Under the pieces are notes generated by a model. It searched no databases. It saw only the letters and a list, made by a program, of their open reading frames with translations, and was not told the DNA's origin. Positions 18,655 through 27,606 of a stretch of DNA of 64,000 nucleotides are shown here, piece by piece. The position numbers were made by a program, and so were the translations under genes. How positions within the stretch are numbered: the first letter of the stretch is position 1; each line of letters begins with the position of its first letter. The stretch lies in the NCBI GenBank assembly GCA_963775635.1, contig CAVZJO010000014.1, positions 1 to 64,000 on the forward strand. The letters are read 5' to 3'. This DNA comes from JALORV01 sp963775635 (GTDB lineage Bacteria > Pseudomonadota > Gammaproteobacteria > Burkholderiales > Burkholderiaceae_F).

Positions 18655-19890
18655 GTGAATGGGATCGACATCTTGCTTCGCAAGTACCTGGGTATTGGAA
18701 TTGGCTGGGCGCTGTTGGTGCCGGCCTTGCTGGCGATTGCTGGCGTGGCTGTCGGTTTGTCTTTTCCTAAGTTCGAGGCGACGGCGCTCCTGCAGTTTCC
18801 TGAAGCGCAGAAGGCCACTGAGAGACTGGGCGAGCCTAGGTTCCCAGAGCAAAAGATAGTGGACCCCAAAGCGAACGTGATCGAACTGGCAGCCTACAAG
18901 CGGGTCGCTGCTTCATACGACTCCGCGGCACAGCTCGGCGCCTATCTGGAAGCGGTGGGATTGAGCGCTCGGCCGGGCGCCGCGCGCTTACTTCACCAAG
19001 CCGAGGCTCCAAGCTTCTGGAGCAAGGTGGCCACCCCTGTGCTCCCATTCAACCGCCGGGACCAGAAGGAGTTCGGCGATATCAAAGATGCTTCGGCGAC
19101 GACCATGCTTGGACTGGAGTTGACTGCCGATGCACGCACCGAGTCGGTCGCGCTCGACATGGTCAGCATTTTGGCAGGCTACTACATCAATGCGGTCGTG
19201 CGCGAGCGAATGCGCGCCTGGATGCTTTCCGGCAAGGTCGACTCGCAGTCGCAAGAGAAAAGCGTACGCGCCGACATCCTACGCGCTGAGCTCGATATCG
19301 AGCTCTTTGGTCGTCGAGCTCAAGACATGAAGGCCGTGCTGGCGCGCTATCCTGATGCCGCGCGCATGGATTCCCGCCAGGTTGTCAGTGTGAACCCGTC
19401 CGAAGGCGGCGAGCGCTATTTGTCACCTCTGGCACAGTTGGTCGGTGCCGAAAGTGCAATTTCTCAGCGGCGCGAGATGATCCGTCGCTCGCAGCGCGAT
19501 CTCAAGCAGAAGGCCATCCTCGCGCAGTTTTATTCGAGTGCCGAAGCGCTGCTGGACCAGGAGATCGATGTCACGAAGCTTCTCGCTGAACTGAAGGCGC
19601 TCTCGAGTAAGACCTTTTCCCACGCGGAGTCTGCGCAAGAGTGGAACCAGGAGGCGGCCTTCCGCGTCAATGGCGCTCTCGATAATTTCGACGTGATGCG
19701 CAGCCAATTCGGGGTTCGGAACGGCATTCGTGTTGGCGAGGTTGCGAGTCGTAGCCCGTGGCGATTAGCCGGGCTGGGGGTCGTGGCGGGGTTGGTATTG
19801 CTCGGAGCGCTGGCGCTCCTGCGCGCCGCCAACCCGCAGTCCACTCGTGGCGATGACGCGCAGGAGTCGCAGAACTTCAATCGAACTTGA
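18655..19890 (+). CDS. Wzz-like polysaccharide chain-length determinant family protein
   Basis: A 411-residue inner-membrane protein with the two-helix layout of polysaccharide co-polymerases: an N-terminal helix (WALLVPALLAIAGVAVGLSF, about 20-37), then PKFEATALLQFPE just outside the membrane, a long mostly helical periplasmic section with heptad-like stretches (about 180-345), and a C-terminal helix (LAGLGVVAGLVLLGALALLR, about 372-392). The usual proline-rich motif before the second helix is reduced to SRSPWRLAG. It starts with GTG at 18655, because that codon gives the full first helix. A role in setting polymer length is inferred from topology and from its place between wbpM and the ligase-like gene. 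The periplasmic domain sequence itself is not one I recognise. Confidence 0.65.
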   Translation: MNGIDILLRKYLGIGIGWALLVPALLAIAGVAVGLSFPKFEATALLQFPEAQKATERLGEPRFPEQKIVDPKANVIELAAYKRVAASYDSAAQLGAYLEAVGLSARPGAARLLHQAEAPSFWSKVATPVLPFNRRDQKEFGDIKDASATTMLGLELTADARTESVALDMVSILAGYYINAVVRERMRAWMLSGKVDSQSQEKSVRADILRAELDIELFGRRAQDMKAVLARYPDAARMDSRQVVSVNPSEGGERYLSPLAQLVGAESAISQRREMIRRSQRDLKQKAILAQFYSSAEALLDQEIDVTKLLAELKALSSKTFSHAESAQEWNQEAAFRVNGALDNFDVMRSQFGVRNGIRVGEVASRSPWRLAGLGVVAGLVLLGALALLRAANPQSTRGDDAQESQNFNRT

Positions 19891-19962
19891 TTGGTCATGT
19901 CACACGCCCGGTCGAGGCGTTCCGTCGCGTGGAGGGCCTGCTTAAGGCCCAATGACTGATGG

Positions 19963-22003
19963 TTGCAGAGGCGGTTGTCCCCTTTGGCAAGTCGTCGCCC
20001 TTGGAGCGAGTGGTCCCGGATCAGGACTGCCTACTTCAGGTTGCTCGTCGTATTCACGTTGACGATCTCGCTCGCGTCGTTCATTCGCGACCGCGGGCAA
20101 CTGTTGTCGAATATTTCCCTCTGGTTGTTCCTGATTCCGTTTGCCGTCTCACTCTGGCGGACAAATGTCGGATTTCTCGCGCGCGATTTTCCTGTTGACT
20201 GTTACTCCGAGCCTTCACCAGCAGTCGAATGTGCTCGCGGGAACTGTGCTGCATGCCTGGGCTTACCCCGGGGTGGACTGTTGCCTTGGATTCCTCGCCG
20301 CGTGGGTACTGAGAGGCGGCCTCAGGGCTGTCGACGAGGTCCTCGATCGCTTTCCAGGCGGGCCAATGTTGGTCTTCCACGCGTGGCTGACGCTCTCTGC
20401 AGTGATCGCCGTCAGCCGCAACCTCTGGCAAAGTGCCTCGGAGTTTTCCGTGCGCGGCCTAGCCTACAACGTCTGGCTGACCCGCGGGATCAGTTGGCAC
20501 GACGATTACTACCCTTTGCAGGATCCATTCTTCTACAGCGTCGCCCTGGCGATGCTGTTCGGAACCTGGGCACTTTTGAGTCAAGGCGGTGAGCGGCTGC
20601 TGAAAAGGTTGGTGGGTGTCGTGCTAGCTGGCGCAACTGCGAATGTAGTGTTCGCGTTGTGGCAGAAGGCGACTGGCATGGGATGGGTGAACGGTCAATG
20701 GTCGATCAACGCGAACGCGTTCTGGCCCGACCTGCATTCGTTCGGCGCCTTCATGGCGTCGGGGCTGTTGCTCGGTTACGGATTCCTGGTGAACCGTTCC
20801 ATCACTCCTCGGTTGAAGACAACGGTCGGCCTGGCGACGCTGGCTGCGGCAGTAGGGCTCTATCTGAGCGGATCGCGCTCGACACTGTTCTTTTTGTTCT
20901 CACTACTGATCGCTTGGGCATTTTGGGCCGTGCTGAGGTCACGCGGCTGGCGTCGTGCAATTCCGTTGGTTGCCGCGATCGCGGTGGTCGCCGCGGTCCA
21001 CTGGACCCTCGATTATGGCTACCGCGGCATTAGCTACGCCACGTTAAGTCAGCAGGCGGATGTCGCGACAGCGAAGTCGGTCAACGTGGCGCTTTCTCAT
21101 CGCCCGGAGATCTGGGCGGCAGCCTACCGGATGTATCTCGAATTCCCGTTCTTTGGACTCGGACAGGGGGCGTTCTACCGGCTGAGTGCGCTGCCCGAAT
21201 TTTCGGGTAGCGAGTTCTTGGTGCGCATGCACGGCGAAGGTGTGCACAACGAGTTCCTGCGCATACTGGTCGAACTCGGCCCGGTTGGTCTGGGCTTGGT
21301 GTTGTTCATTGCAATTCCGTTTGCCAGGCTGGGCCGGCAGAACTTCCACTGGGTCTCGTTCTATGCGCTGGCCGGCATCGCGATTGGCAACTTCTACACG
21401 AACGCGCTGCTTGTGCGCGAACTCCTGTTGCTGTGTGCCGTGTTCGCCGGCAGCTATTTCTGGGAGGCGCAAACTGCTGGGGCGCCGCGGTGGCGACCAC
21501 CCACGGCCACGACCACGCGTTATGCCGCAGCCGCGCTGGTGGCACTCAGCCTGGCGGCGCTGATCGAAGTCGCATTCAGCTTCGGCCGCTTTCCATTCAC
21601 CTACGGGCAGCGCTGTCGCGAAGTCCATCCGCTGGCGGAGGACGGGTGGACCAATGGGACCCTGCGCGTCCCCGTGCCAGCGGCGGCTGCGAGTGTGAAA
21701 CTGGCCGTACTTCCCGATCGTCCGGATCTGGATCGACGCCCGCTGGACCTGGATCTGTCGATCCTCAGCGGAAGCGGATCGATACTGGAAACACGGCGAT
21801 ATTCCTTCACGGAGCGCGTTTCGGATTCACAAAGCTTCCAGCTATTGATGCCTGATTCGGTCGATGGCGCACGTTTCCTGGAGCTGAAGCCGTCGCATTG
21901 CTACGTGCCGCTCAATCTGGGCGTGACGTATGACCCCCGGCGCCTGGGCGTGCGCGTGAAGGAGTTGCATTTCCGCACAGCCGCCGGCGTAGAGGCGCGC
22001 TGA
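19963..22003 (+). CDS. O-antigen ligase / polymerase family membrane protein (Wzy_C), one frameshift
   Basis: About 680 residues, polytopic. It carries the Wzy_C/WaaL core: LSGSRSTLFFLFSLLIAWAF, a loop with RPEIWAAAYRMYLEFPFFGL then GQGAFYRLSALPEF, and GVHNEFLRILVELGPVGLGL. The conserved HNEFL histidine is typical of ligases joining polymer to lipid A-core in the periplasm, though polymerases share the fold. After the last helix (about 21550) a C-terminal periplasmic domain follows, with KLAVLPDRPDLDRRPLDLDL. The N-terminal helix segment (TAYFRLLVVFTLTISLASFI) is in another frame from 19963 and joins near 20190 by a one-base shift. If that piece were not part of it, the gene would start at about 20165. 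This is the second candidate polymerase/ligase in the window. Confidence 0.65.
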
Positions 22004-22095
22004 CTCGGGCGCCGCTTGGAATGGGCACGCTATTTACAGGCATGGCAACTCCGCTGCCGACACGTGCCGCGATGTGCGCTCGTCCAACGTGTGCG

Positions 22096-22974
22096 TTACG
22101 CCCCTGAATCGGCTCGAAGCGAATTCCTGAGAAACGACAAACTCGGCGCATGGCCGCTGCGCAGTGCGGTCAGATGGAACCGGGCCGGCTGATACAACTG
22201 CGAGGGTGCATAGGCCGTGAACCGGCCGGCAAAGTCAGCGCGTACGAAGAACGCGTTGGTGCCGGCGAGGTTGCAGGCGACCAGTCGGTAGTCGTGTCCT
22301 AAACGCCCGACCCATGCGGCGAGCGATGCGCCATGGTAGTCATCATGCGCCCATCGATGCTGCGGGTCGTAGCGCACCTCCTGCTGCAGCGGATACGGGA
22401 ACTTGGCGTTGTATTCGCCGATGACAATCTTCGGTGACCACGCACCGATGGCCGCTTCGGCGATTGCAAGATCGTTGCCGTCGACATCCACCGAGAACAG
22501 GTCCAAAGAGCCGAAGTCTGGCGTTCCCGCCGCCGCGGGGATGGCTGTGACGTTGTCGAGCGTCACCGTCTGCCCGACCAGGCGCAGCCGTCCGTCGAGC
22601 GGCAGTGCGGTTCGGATGGCGGCGATGTTGTCCGCATCGCCGTCGACCCAGATACCGCGCCAGCCCTGCAGCAACAGGTAGTGCGAGTTGTTCTCGCGAC
22701 CGTCACCGCAGCCGATCTCAATGAAGCGGCCACCAGCGATGCCAATGCGGCGGGCAATCTCCTCGAGAATGCCGTCCTCGTCCGCCTGCGAATAGACCTT
22801 GAAGCCGCATGCGGCGGGGTTATCCGGCATGGTCGCGCGCACTTCAGCCTGCAGTCGCGCGAGTTCCTTCGACAACTCGAGCTGCAGCATCGCGTCAAGC
22901 GAGTACGCTGCCGAATTCGAGGCGGAAGTCAGCACCCTGCGCGCGGTGTTCTTCAGGCGCTCAAAGACGGCCAT
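22096..22974 (-). CDS. FkbM-like class I methyltransferase
   Basis: A 292-residue protein whose core is a SAM-binding fold: GGRFIEIGCGDGRENNSHYL at about 82-101 (motif I), WRGIWVDGDADNIAAIRTAL, LDLFSVDVDGNDLAIAEAAI and PKIVIGEYNAKFPYP. The order and the acidic SVDVDGND motif fit FkbM-like methyltransferases of surface glycans. The C-terminus has NAFFVRADFAGRF. It is the last gene of the minus-strand heptose run, 3 bases after the flippase, and ends tail to tail with the ligase-like gene. The substrate is unknown; a sugar O-methylation, perhaps terminating a polymer, is a guess. Confidence 0.65.
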   Translation of the reverse strand: MAVFERLKNTARRVLTSASNSAAYSLDAMLQLELSKELARLQAEVRATMPDNPAACGFKVYSQADEDGILEEIARRIGIAGGRFIEIGCGDGRENNSHYLLLQGWRGIWVDGDADNIAAIRTALPLDGRLRLVGQTVTLDNVTAIPAAAGTPDFGSLDLFSVDVDGNDLAIAEAAIGAWSPKIVIGEYNAKFPYPLQQEVRYDPQHRWAHDDYHGASLAAWVGRLGHDYRLVACNLAGTNAFFVRADFAGRFTAYAPSQLYQPARFHLTALRSGHAPSLSFLRNSLRADSGA

Positions 22975-22977
22975 TGT

Positions 22978-24525
22978 TCAACGGTGTGTCTTGCGTTCCG
23001 ACCATCGCTTCAACCATGGCCGCCTCGCTTCCGAGAGGCGCTGCAGGAATTCCGTCTCCTCAGGCGTCATCATGGCGACGATGCCTCGGACCAGGTAGAA
23101 GCTTGCCCATGCTCCCGCGCCGAGGGCGAGCAGTCCGAACCAGCCCGTTACGCGCGGTCCCAGTGCTGCAACAATCGCCGTTTGCGCTGCGCAGCCTAGC
23201 GCGAGCCCGAACCAGAATCGACCCCGGTGAGGGGCCGGTGGGATTCCCAAAGTCCTCCGGACGCGGGCGGAGAACAGTAACGACGTCGAGTAGCCAAGGA
23301 GCAGCGCGACGGCCGCGCCGATCAGCCCGAAACGTGGCACTGAGAAGATCATCACGCCGAACACGACGCCGACCGTAAGCCACGCATAGCGGACCGACAG
23401 GCCAGTTCTGCCGCTGGCGACAAAGACATTGCTGATCGGTACCGCGAAGGCGAGCACGGCAAATGCGATGAGCAGGATGCGAAACGCCACTGTCAGTTCG
23501 GGTGTAGCAAAGTCACCGAGCCACAGCCGGAGAAAGGTCCCTGCCAACAGCAGGCCCGGCACCAGCACGGGAACGAGCAAAGCAGCTATGGCGCGATCGA
23601 GAGCATGCACGAGTCCGATCGTTGCATCATGCTGCCCGGCAGCCTGCAGGCCGGCGACATGCGGAAACACGAAAGAAGTTATGGCCACAACCGCGGCTAC
23701 CGTTTTGTTTGCGATGTTGACGCACAGCGCGTACAGGCCCGCAATTGCGGGCGAGCCGAGGGCGGCAACGAGCATGCGGTCACCCTGATTCACTAGCGTT
23801 CCCGCAGCCTGGGCCGCAAACATCCCGGCGGAGAAGCGGGCATCCTCGAGTAGCAGGTGAGGCGCAAAGCGCGTAGGCGTGCTCCAGTTTATCTGCCGCC
23901 GTACCGCGACCAGCGTCGCTCCTGCTGCAAAGATCGTCAAACCCACACCAAGCTCAACGATGCTGATTAGTGGCGCGCCCTCTCGCAACAGCGCCCAGGC
24001 GCCGACCCACAGAACCATAGTGGCCAGCGTTTGCACAATCGAGATCAGGAAAAGGGCTTGCGCGGCCCGAGCCACGATACCGGGAAGCAGTGAAGCGAGG
24101 CTTACCGCGATCCACACGGCACACGTCCGTATGAGTTCCGATCCTTGCACGGGGCCGAGTGTCTCGGCAAAACCGAGAATCGCACTCAGTGGGTCTGCAG
24201 CCACCCAGACGACGGTTCCGAGAGCCAAGCCGATGGCGAGCAGCGAAATGAACAGCGTGAACAGCGTGGTCCCGGCATCGATCTGCTCGACCGGAAACCG
24301 CCCAGCGAAGCGCCGAACAGCAGCCGAGGTAATGCCGAGCTCCAGTTGACTCGCGATTAGCGGCGTTACCAGGGCGATCATTAGCACGCCGAAGCGCTCC
24401 GCGCCCAGCAGGTGTAACAACTTTGGTGAAACGATAAAGACAACGCCAAGCGGCAATACCCAACTCGCCAGTCCCCAGAAGGCGCGCACCGACAGTCGGC
24501 TCGGAGGACGCACGCCCCTTTCCAC
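22978..24525 (-). CDS. Oligosaccharide flippase family protein (Wzx/RfbX type)
   Basis: A 515-residue inner-membrane protein with about 12-14 helices spread over its length, opening with SVRAFWGLASWVLPLGVVFI and ending in a cytoplasmic tail. Internal MATE/MVF-like features include FAAQAAGTLVNQGDRMLVAA, the helix-7/8 region of Wzx proteins, and ATPELTVAFRILLIAFAVLA. It would move undecaprenyl-linked glycan to the periplasmic face. The stop of hldE2 and this start share position 24525, so it is coupled to the heptose genes, an unusual neighbour for a flippase. No frameshift. A lipid-carrier substrate is likely but not shown. Confidence 0.75.
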   Translation of the reverse strand: MERGVRPPSRLSVRAFWGLASWVLPLGVVFIVSPKLLHLLGAERFGVLMIALVTPLIASQLELGITSAAVRRFAGRFPVEQIDAGTTLFTLFISLLAIGLALGTVVWVAADPLSAILGFAETLGPVQGSELIRTCAVWIAVSLASLLPGIVARAAQALFLISIVQTLATMVLWVGAWALLREGAPLISIVELGVGLTIFAAGATLVAVRRQINWSTPTRFAPHLLLEDARFSAGMFAAQAAGTLVNQGDRMLVAALGSPAIAGLYALCVNIANKTVAAVVAITSFVFPHVAGLQAAGQHDATIGLVHALDRAIAALLVPVLVPGLLLAGTFLRLWLGDFATPELTVAFRILLIAFAVLAFAVPISNVFVASGRTGLSVRYAWLTVGVVFGVMIFSVPRFGLIGAAVALLLGYSTSLLFSARVRRTLGIPPAPHRGRFWFGLALGCAAQTAIVAALGPRVTGWFGLLALGAGAWASFYLVRGIVAMMTPEETEFLQRLSEARRPWLKRWSERKTHR

Positions 24526-25016
24526 TAGCGCAGACCGCGGATGCGCGCGAGCAAGGAGGTCGTGGATCGCTCGTGCTCAATTGCGATCGCGATGGCCTTG
24601 CCGCCCCAGCGTGCGACAGCCGCTGTTTCGGGAACCGCGCCCATATCGTAGTCACCGCCCTTGACATAGATCTCGGGTCGGACGATTTCAAGCGCCGGCA
24701 ACGGAACGGGATCGGTAAACACCGTCACGACCGCAACGCTTTCGAGCGCGGCCAGCAGCGCGGCACGGTCCTCCTGCGTATTTAGCGGACGATCCGTACC
24801 TTTGTTGAGCATGCGAACCGAGGTATCGCTGTTGACGGCAACGACGAGCGAGGCGCCCAAGGCGCGCGCACGCGCGAGATAGGTAACGTGGCCCCTATGC
24901 AATATGTCAAACACGCCATTGGTGAATACGATCGGTCGCGCGAGTCCAGCAACGCATGCGGCGAGATCCTCGCACCGCACGAGTTTGCCTTCGAAACCGG
25001 GCGTCGGCAGCTTCAT
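24525..25016 (-). CDS. hldE2 (rfaE2): D-glycero-beta-D-manno-heptose 1-phosphate adenylyltransferase
   Basis: Makes ADP-D-glycero-D-manno-heptose from the heptose 1-phosphate, the fourth step of the LPS core heptose pathway. The 163-residue protein has the nucleotidyltransferase motif FTNGVFDILHRGHVTYLARA (GxFDxxHxGH), then VVAVNSDTSVRMLNKGTDRP, YVKGGDYDM and EHERSTTSLLARIRG. It corresponds to the C-terminal half of the enterobacterial HldE fusion. The start at 25016 overlaps the gmhB stop by four bases; an upstream in-frame Met exists but lies inside gmhB. Confidence 0.93.
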   Translation of the reverse strand: MKLPTPGFEGKLVRCEDLAACVAGLARPIVFTNGVFDILHRGHVTYLARARALGASLVVAVNSDTSVRMLNKGTDRPLNTQEDRAALLAALESVAVVTVFTDPVPLPALEIVRPEIYVKGGDYDMGAVPETAAVARWGGKAIAIAIEHERSTTSLLARIRGLR

Positions 25017-25624
25017 CCGGACGCCGCCGTCAGACTGCCCGGCGGTGCGAGCAGTGCGGCATCGGCCGTCGCGTCGAGCAGTCCCCGGTACACGGCGCCC
25101 GCCAGCCCTCGCGTCGCGGGCACTGGCGGCAACGCGCACGCATCCGTTCCCAGTAACACGCGCACCGGCACGCCGGCGACGCGAGCGGCTTCGAGGTCCG
25201 AGGTCTTGTCTCCAAACATGATCGACGAGGCAAGGTCGATGCCGAGATCATGCGCGGCGGCCAGCAACATGCCGGGGGCCGGTTTGCGGCAACTGCACTC
25301 GCGCCGGTAGATGCCGACCGCTTCGGTCGGGTGATGCGGACAGTAGTAAACGCCGGCGAGCGGCGCTCCGGATTCAAGGAACCGCTGCTTCATCCAGTCG
25401 GTCAGCGCGTCGAGGTCCGATTCGGTATACAGCCCGCGGCCGATGCCTGATTGATTGCTGGCGACGACCAGCAGGTACCCAAGGTCGTGCAAACGCCGCG
25501 CGCCCTCGAGCGTGCCCGGGACGAACTCGAAATCTTCTTTGCGATAGACATAGCCGCGATCCACGTTGATGACGCCGTCGCGATCAAGGAACGCCGCTCG
25601 CCGGCTGCCGGCGGGAACGGTCAT
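25013..25624 (-). CDS. gmhB: D-glycero-beta-D-manno-heptose 1,7-bisphosphate 7-phosphatase
   Basis: HAD-family phosphatase, third step of ADP-heptose synthesis. It has AAFLDRDGVINVDRGYVYRK with the DxD nucleophile pair near residue 14, VVASNQSGIGRGLY, the zinc-binding loop YYCPHHPTEAVGIYRRECSC (Cys/His ligands), RKPAPGMLL and IMFGDKTSDLEAA. At 203 residues it is slightly longer than usual because of a C-terminal tail. The ATG overlaps the hldD stop, and its stop overlaps the next ATG. In many Burkholderiales this gene sits between glyS and plsC; here it is in the heptose operon. Confidence 0.93.
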   Translation of the reverse strand: MTVPAGSRRAAFLDRDGVINVDRGYVYRKEDFEFVPGTLEGARRLHDLGYLLVVASNQSGIGRGLYTESDLDALTDWMKQRFLESGAPLAGVYYCPHHPTEAVGIYRRECSCRKPAPGMLLAAAHDLGIDLASSIMFGDKTSDLEAARVAGVPVRVLLGTDACALPPVPATRGLAGAVYRGLLDATADAALLAPPGSLTAASG

Positions 25625-26604
25625 GGCTGCAACAGCCAGTGCACGTAGCGCGCGGTGCCGCGTTCAACGTCGAGAAAGGGCTCGGAATATCCGGCGCTCC
25701 GCAGTTGACTGAGATCGGCCTGCGTGTGCGCCTGGTACTTGCCGCGCAGCGACTCCGGGAACGTGATGTACTCGATCAGGCCCTGTTTGACGGCCTCGTC
25801 GAGGGAAAGCGGTTCTTTGCCTTCCTCCGCGCGCAGGGCGTTGACGACCGCGATACCGACATCGTTGAACGCCTGCGCCCTTCCGGTTCCCAGGTTATAG
25901 ACACCGGACATCGGTCGGTTCCAGAAGTGCAGGTTCGCGCGCACGACATCATCGACGTAGATGAAGTCGCGCCGCTGTTCGCCGTCGGCGAAGCCGTGAC
26001 TACCCTCGAAGAGGCGGACCCGTCCGTCGGCACGGAACTGGTTGAAGTGATGGAACGCGACCGACGCCATTCGCCCCTTGTGCGCTTCGCGCGGACCATA
26101 GACGTTGAAGTAGCGCAGTCCAATCACCGGAGCGCGCAGCCTGCCGAGTTCGCGTCGCACGATCTGGTCGAACAGGAACTTGGAGTAGCCGTAGATATTT
26201 AGCGGCCGCTCGTGTTCGCGAAATTCAGCGAAGACGGGACCCGCACCATAGACCGCGGCCGAGGAGGCATAGATCAGCGGAACATCCTGATCCTGGCACC
26301 ACCGCAGCAGTTCGAGCGAATAGCGGTAGTTGTTGTCCAGCATGTAGCGGCCATCGGTTTCCATCGTGTCCGAGCAGGCGCCCTGGTGAAACACGACGTC
26401 GGGCCGCGGCATGCGACGGGCACGAATCATCTCAAGGAAGTCGCGCTTGTCGATGTAATCGGCAATCTCGCAGTCGGCCAGGTTGCGGAACTTGTCGGCA
26501 CGCGTCAGGTTGTCGACGGCGATCACATCGGTCACGCCCCTCTCATTGAGGGCCTTGACGTTGTTCGAGCCGACAAAGCCCGCCGCCCCGGTGACGACGA
26601 TCAT
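25621..26604 (-). CDS. hldD (rfaD): ADP-L-glycero-D-manno-heptose 6-epimerase
   Basis: Last step of heptose activation, converting the D,D to the L,D form used by WaaC. A 327-residue extended SDR: MIVVTGAAGFVGSNNVKALN (GxxGxxG), the family-typical VDNLTRADKFRNLADCEIAD, VFHQGACSDTMETDG, ASSAAVYGAG, YGYSKFLFDQIVRRELGR (YxxxK) and YFNVYGPREAHKGRMASVAF. The start is the Met directly before IVVTG; it overlaps the hldE1 stop (ATGA). Translation upstream of this Met is a shadow of hldE1. Complete. Confidence 0.95.
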   Translation of the reverse strand: MIVVTGAAGFVGSNNVKALNERGVTDVIAVDNLTRADKFRNLADCEIADYIDKRDFLEMIRARRMPRPDVVFHQGACSDTMETDGRYMLDNNYRYSLELLRWCQDQDVPLIYASSAAVYGAGPVFAEFREHERPLNIYGYSKFLFDQIVRRELGRLRAPVIGLRYFNVYGPREAHKGRMASVAFHHFNQFRADGRVRLFEGSHGFADGEQRRDFIYVDDVVRANLHFWNRPMSGVYNLGTGRAQAFNDVGIAVVNALRAEEGKEPLSLDEAVKQGLIEYITFPESLRGKYQAHTQADLSQLRSAGYSEPFLDVERGTARYVHWLLQP

Positions 26605-27542
26605 GACCTGACTCCGCCGAAGAGCTCTTCGTAGCTCGCCGTGGCCGTGCCGAGCTTGCCGACCACGATGCCCCCGGCACGGTTGGCAACGCTGACCGCC
26701 TCCCGCAAGGGAACGTCCGCCGCAAGCATTGCTGCCAGCACCGCGATCACCGTATCGCCGGCGCCGGAAACGTCGTAGACCTCGCGCGCTTCGGCCGGCA
26801 CCGACCACGCTCCTTCGTCTGTGTAAAGCGTCATACCGTCCTCGCTGCGCGTGAGCAGCAGCGCGTGCAGCCCGAGATCGGCTCGCAAGGCCTGCGCCCG
26901 TCGCGTCAGGTCAGCTTCATCCTTCCAGCGCCCGACGACTTCGCGTAACTCGTTGCGGTTGGGCGTCAGCACGGTAGCGTTCCGGTAGCGGCCGTAGTCG
27001 TCGCCTTTGGGATCGACCAGTACCTTCTTTCCGGCCGCGCGGGCCCGCTCGATCATCCCGGTGATATGCGCAAGTCCACCTTTGCCGTAATCCGACAGGA
27101 CCACGAGATCGTGGCTGGCGAGTTGCGACGAATAGTCGTCGAGCAATGCGGCGAGCGTCTCGGCTTCCGGCGAACTTTCGAAGTCGACCCGCATCATCTG
27201 TTGTGTGCGGCCGATCACCCGCAGTTTGACGGTCGTCGACAGGTTCGCTTCGCGGTGCAAGCGCGGTTCGATGCCGGAGTGGGTCAGCAACCGCTCGACG
27301 CTACGACCAGCCTCGTCTTCGCCCAGCACCGTCAGCAGGGCCGTGCGGACGCCGACCGCCATCACATTGCGCGCCACGTTGGCCGCGCCGCCGAGGCGCT
27401 CCTCGCGACGCTGGATGCGGACCACCGGCACCGGTGCCTCGGGCGAAATCCTTTCGACCTCGCCGAACCAGTACTGATCGAGCATCGAATCGCCCACAAC
27501 CAGCACCCGGCGCGCGGACAGGGCGTCTCGACTAGGAGTCAT
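26601..27542 (-). CDS. hldE1 (rfaE1): D-glycero-beta-D-manno-heptose 7-phosphate kinase
   Basis: PfkB/ribokinase-family kinase, second step of the heptose pathway. At 313 residues it has VLVVGDSMLDQYWFGEVERI, ERLGGAANVARNVMAVG (family Gly-rich motif), VLVDPKGDDYGRYRNATVLT and the catalytic DVSGAGDTVIAVLAAMLAA (anion hole and base Asp). It is the stand-alone kinase; the adenylyltransferase is a separate gene two genes away. It heads the run hldE1-hldD-gmhB-hldE2-flippase-FkbM, all overlapping or nearly so. gmhA is not in the window. Confidence 0.95.
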   Translation of the reverse strand: MTPSRDALSARRVLVVGDSMLDQYWFGEVERISPEAPVPVVRIQRREERLGGAANVARNVMAVGVRTALLTVLGEDEAGRSVERLLTHSGIEPRLHREANLSTTVKLRVIGRTQQMMRVDFESSPEAETLAALLDDYSSQLASHDLVVLSDYGKGGLAHITGMIERARAAGKKVLVDPKGDDYGRYRNATVLTPNRNELREVVGRWKDEADLTRRAQALRADLGLHALLLTRSEDGMTLYTDEGAWSVPAEAREVYDVSGAGDTVIAVLAAMLAADVPLREAVSVANRAGGIVVGKLGTATASYEELFGGVRS

Positions 27543-27606
27543 TGCTGGGATGCGCCGAGCGTAATCCGAGGATTCATGTCCGATCCGCGTCGCCCGGACA
27601 TTGCTT

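Noticed and set aside
26601..26808. Longer hldD start at 26808
   Set aside because: The extra 68 residues are a shadow of hldE1; the GxxGxxG motif must lie at the N-terminus, so 26604 is right.
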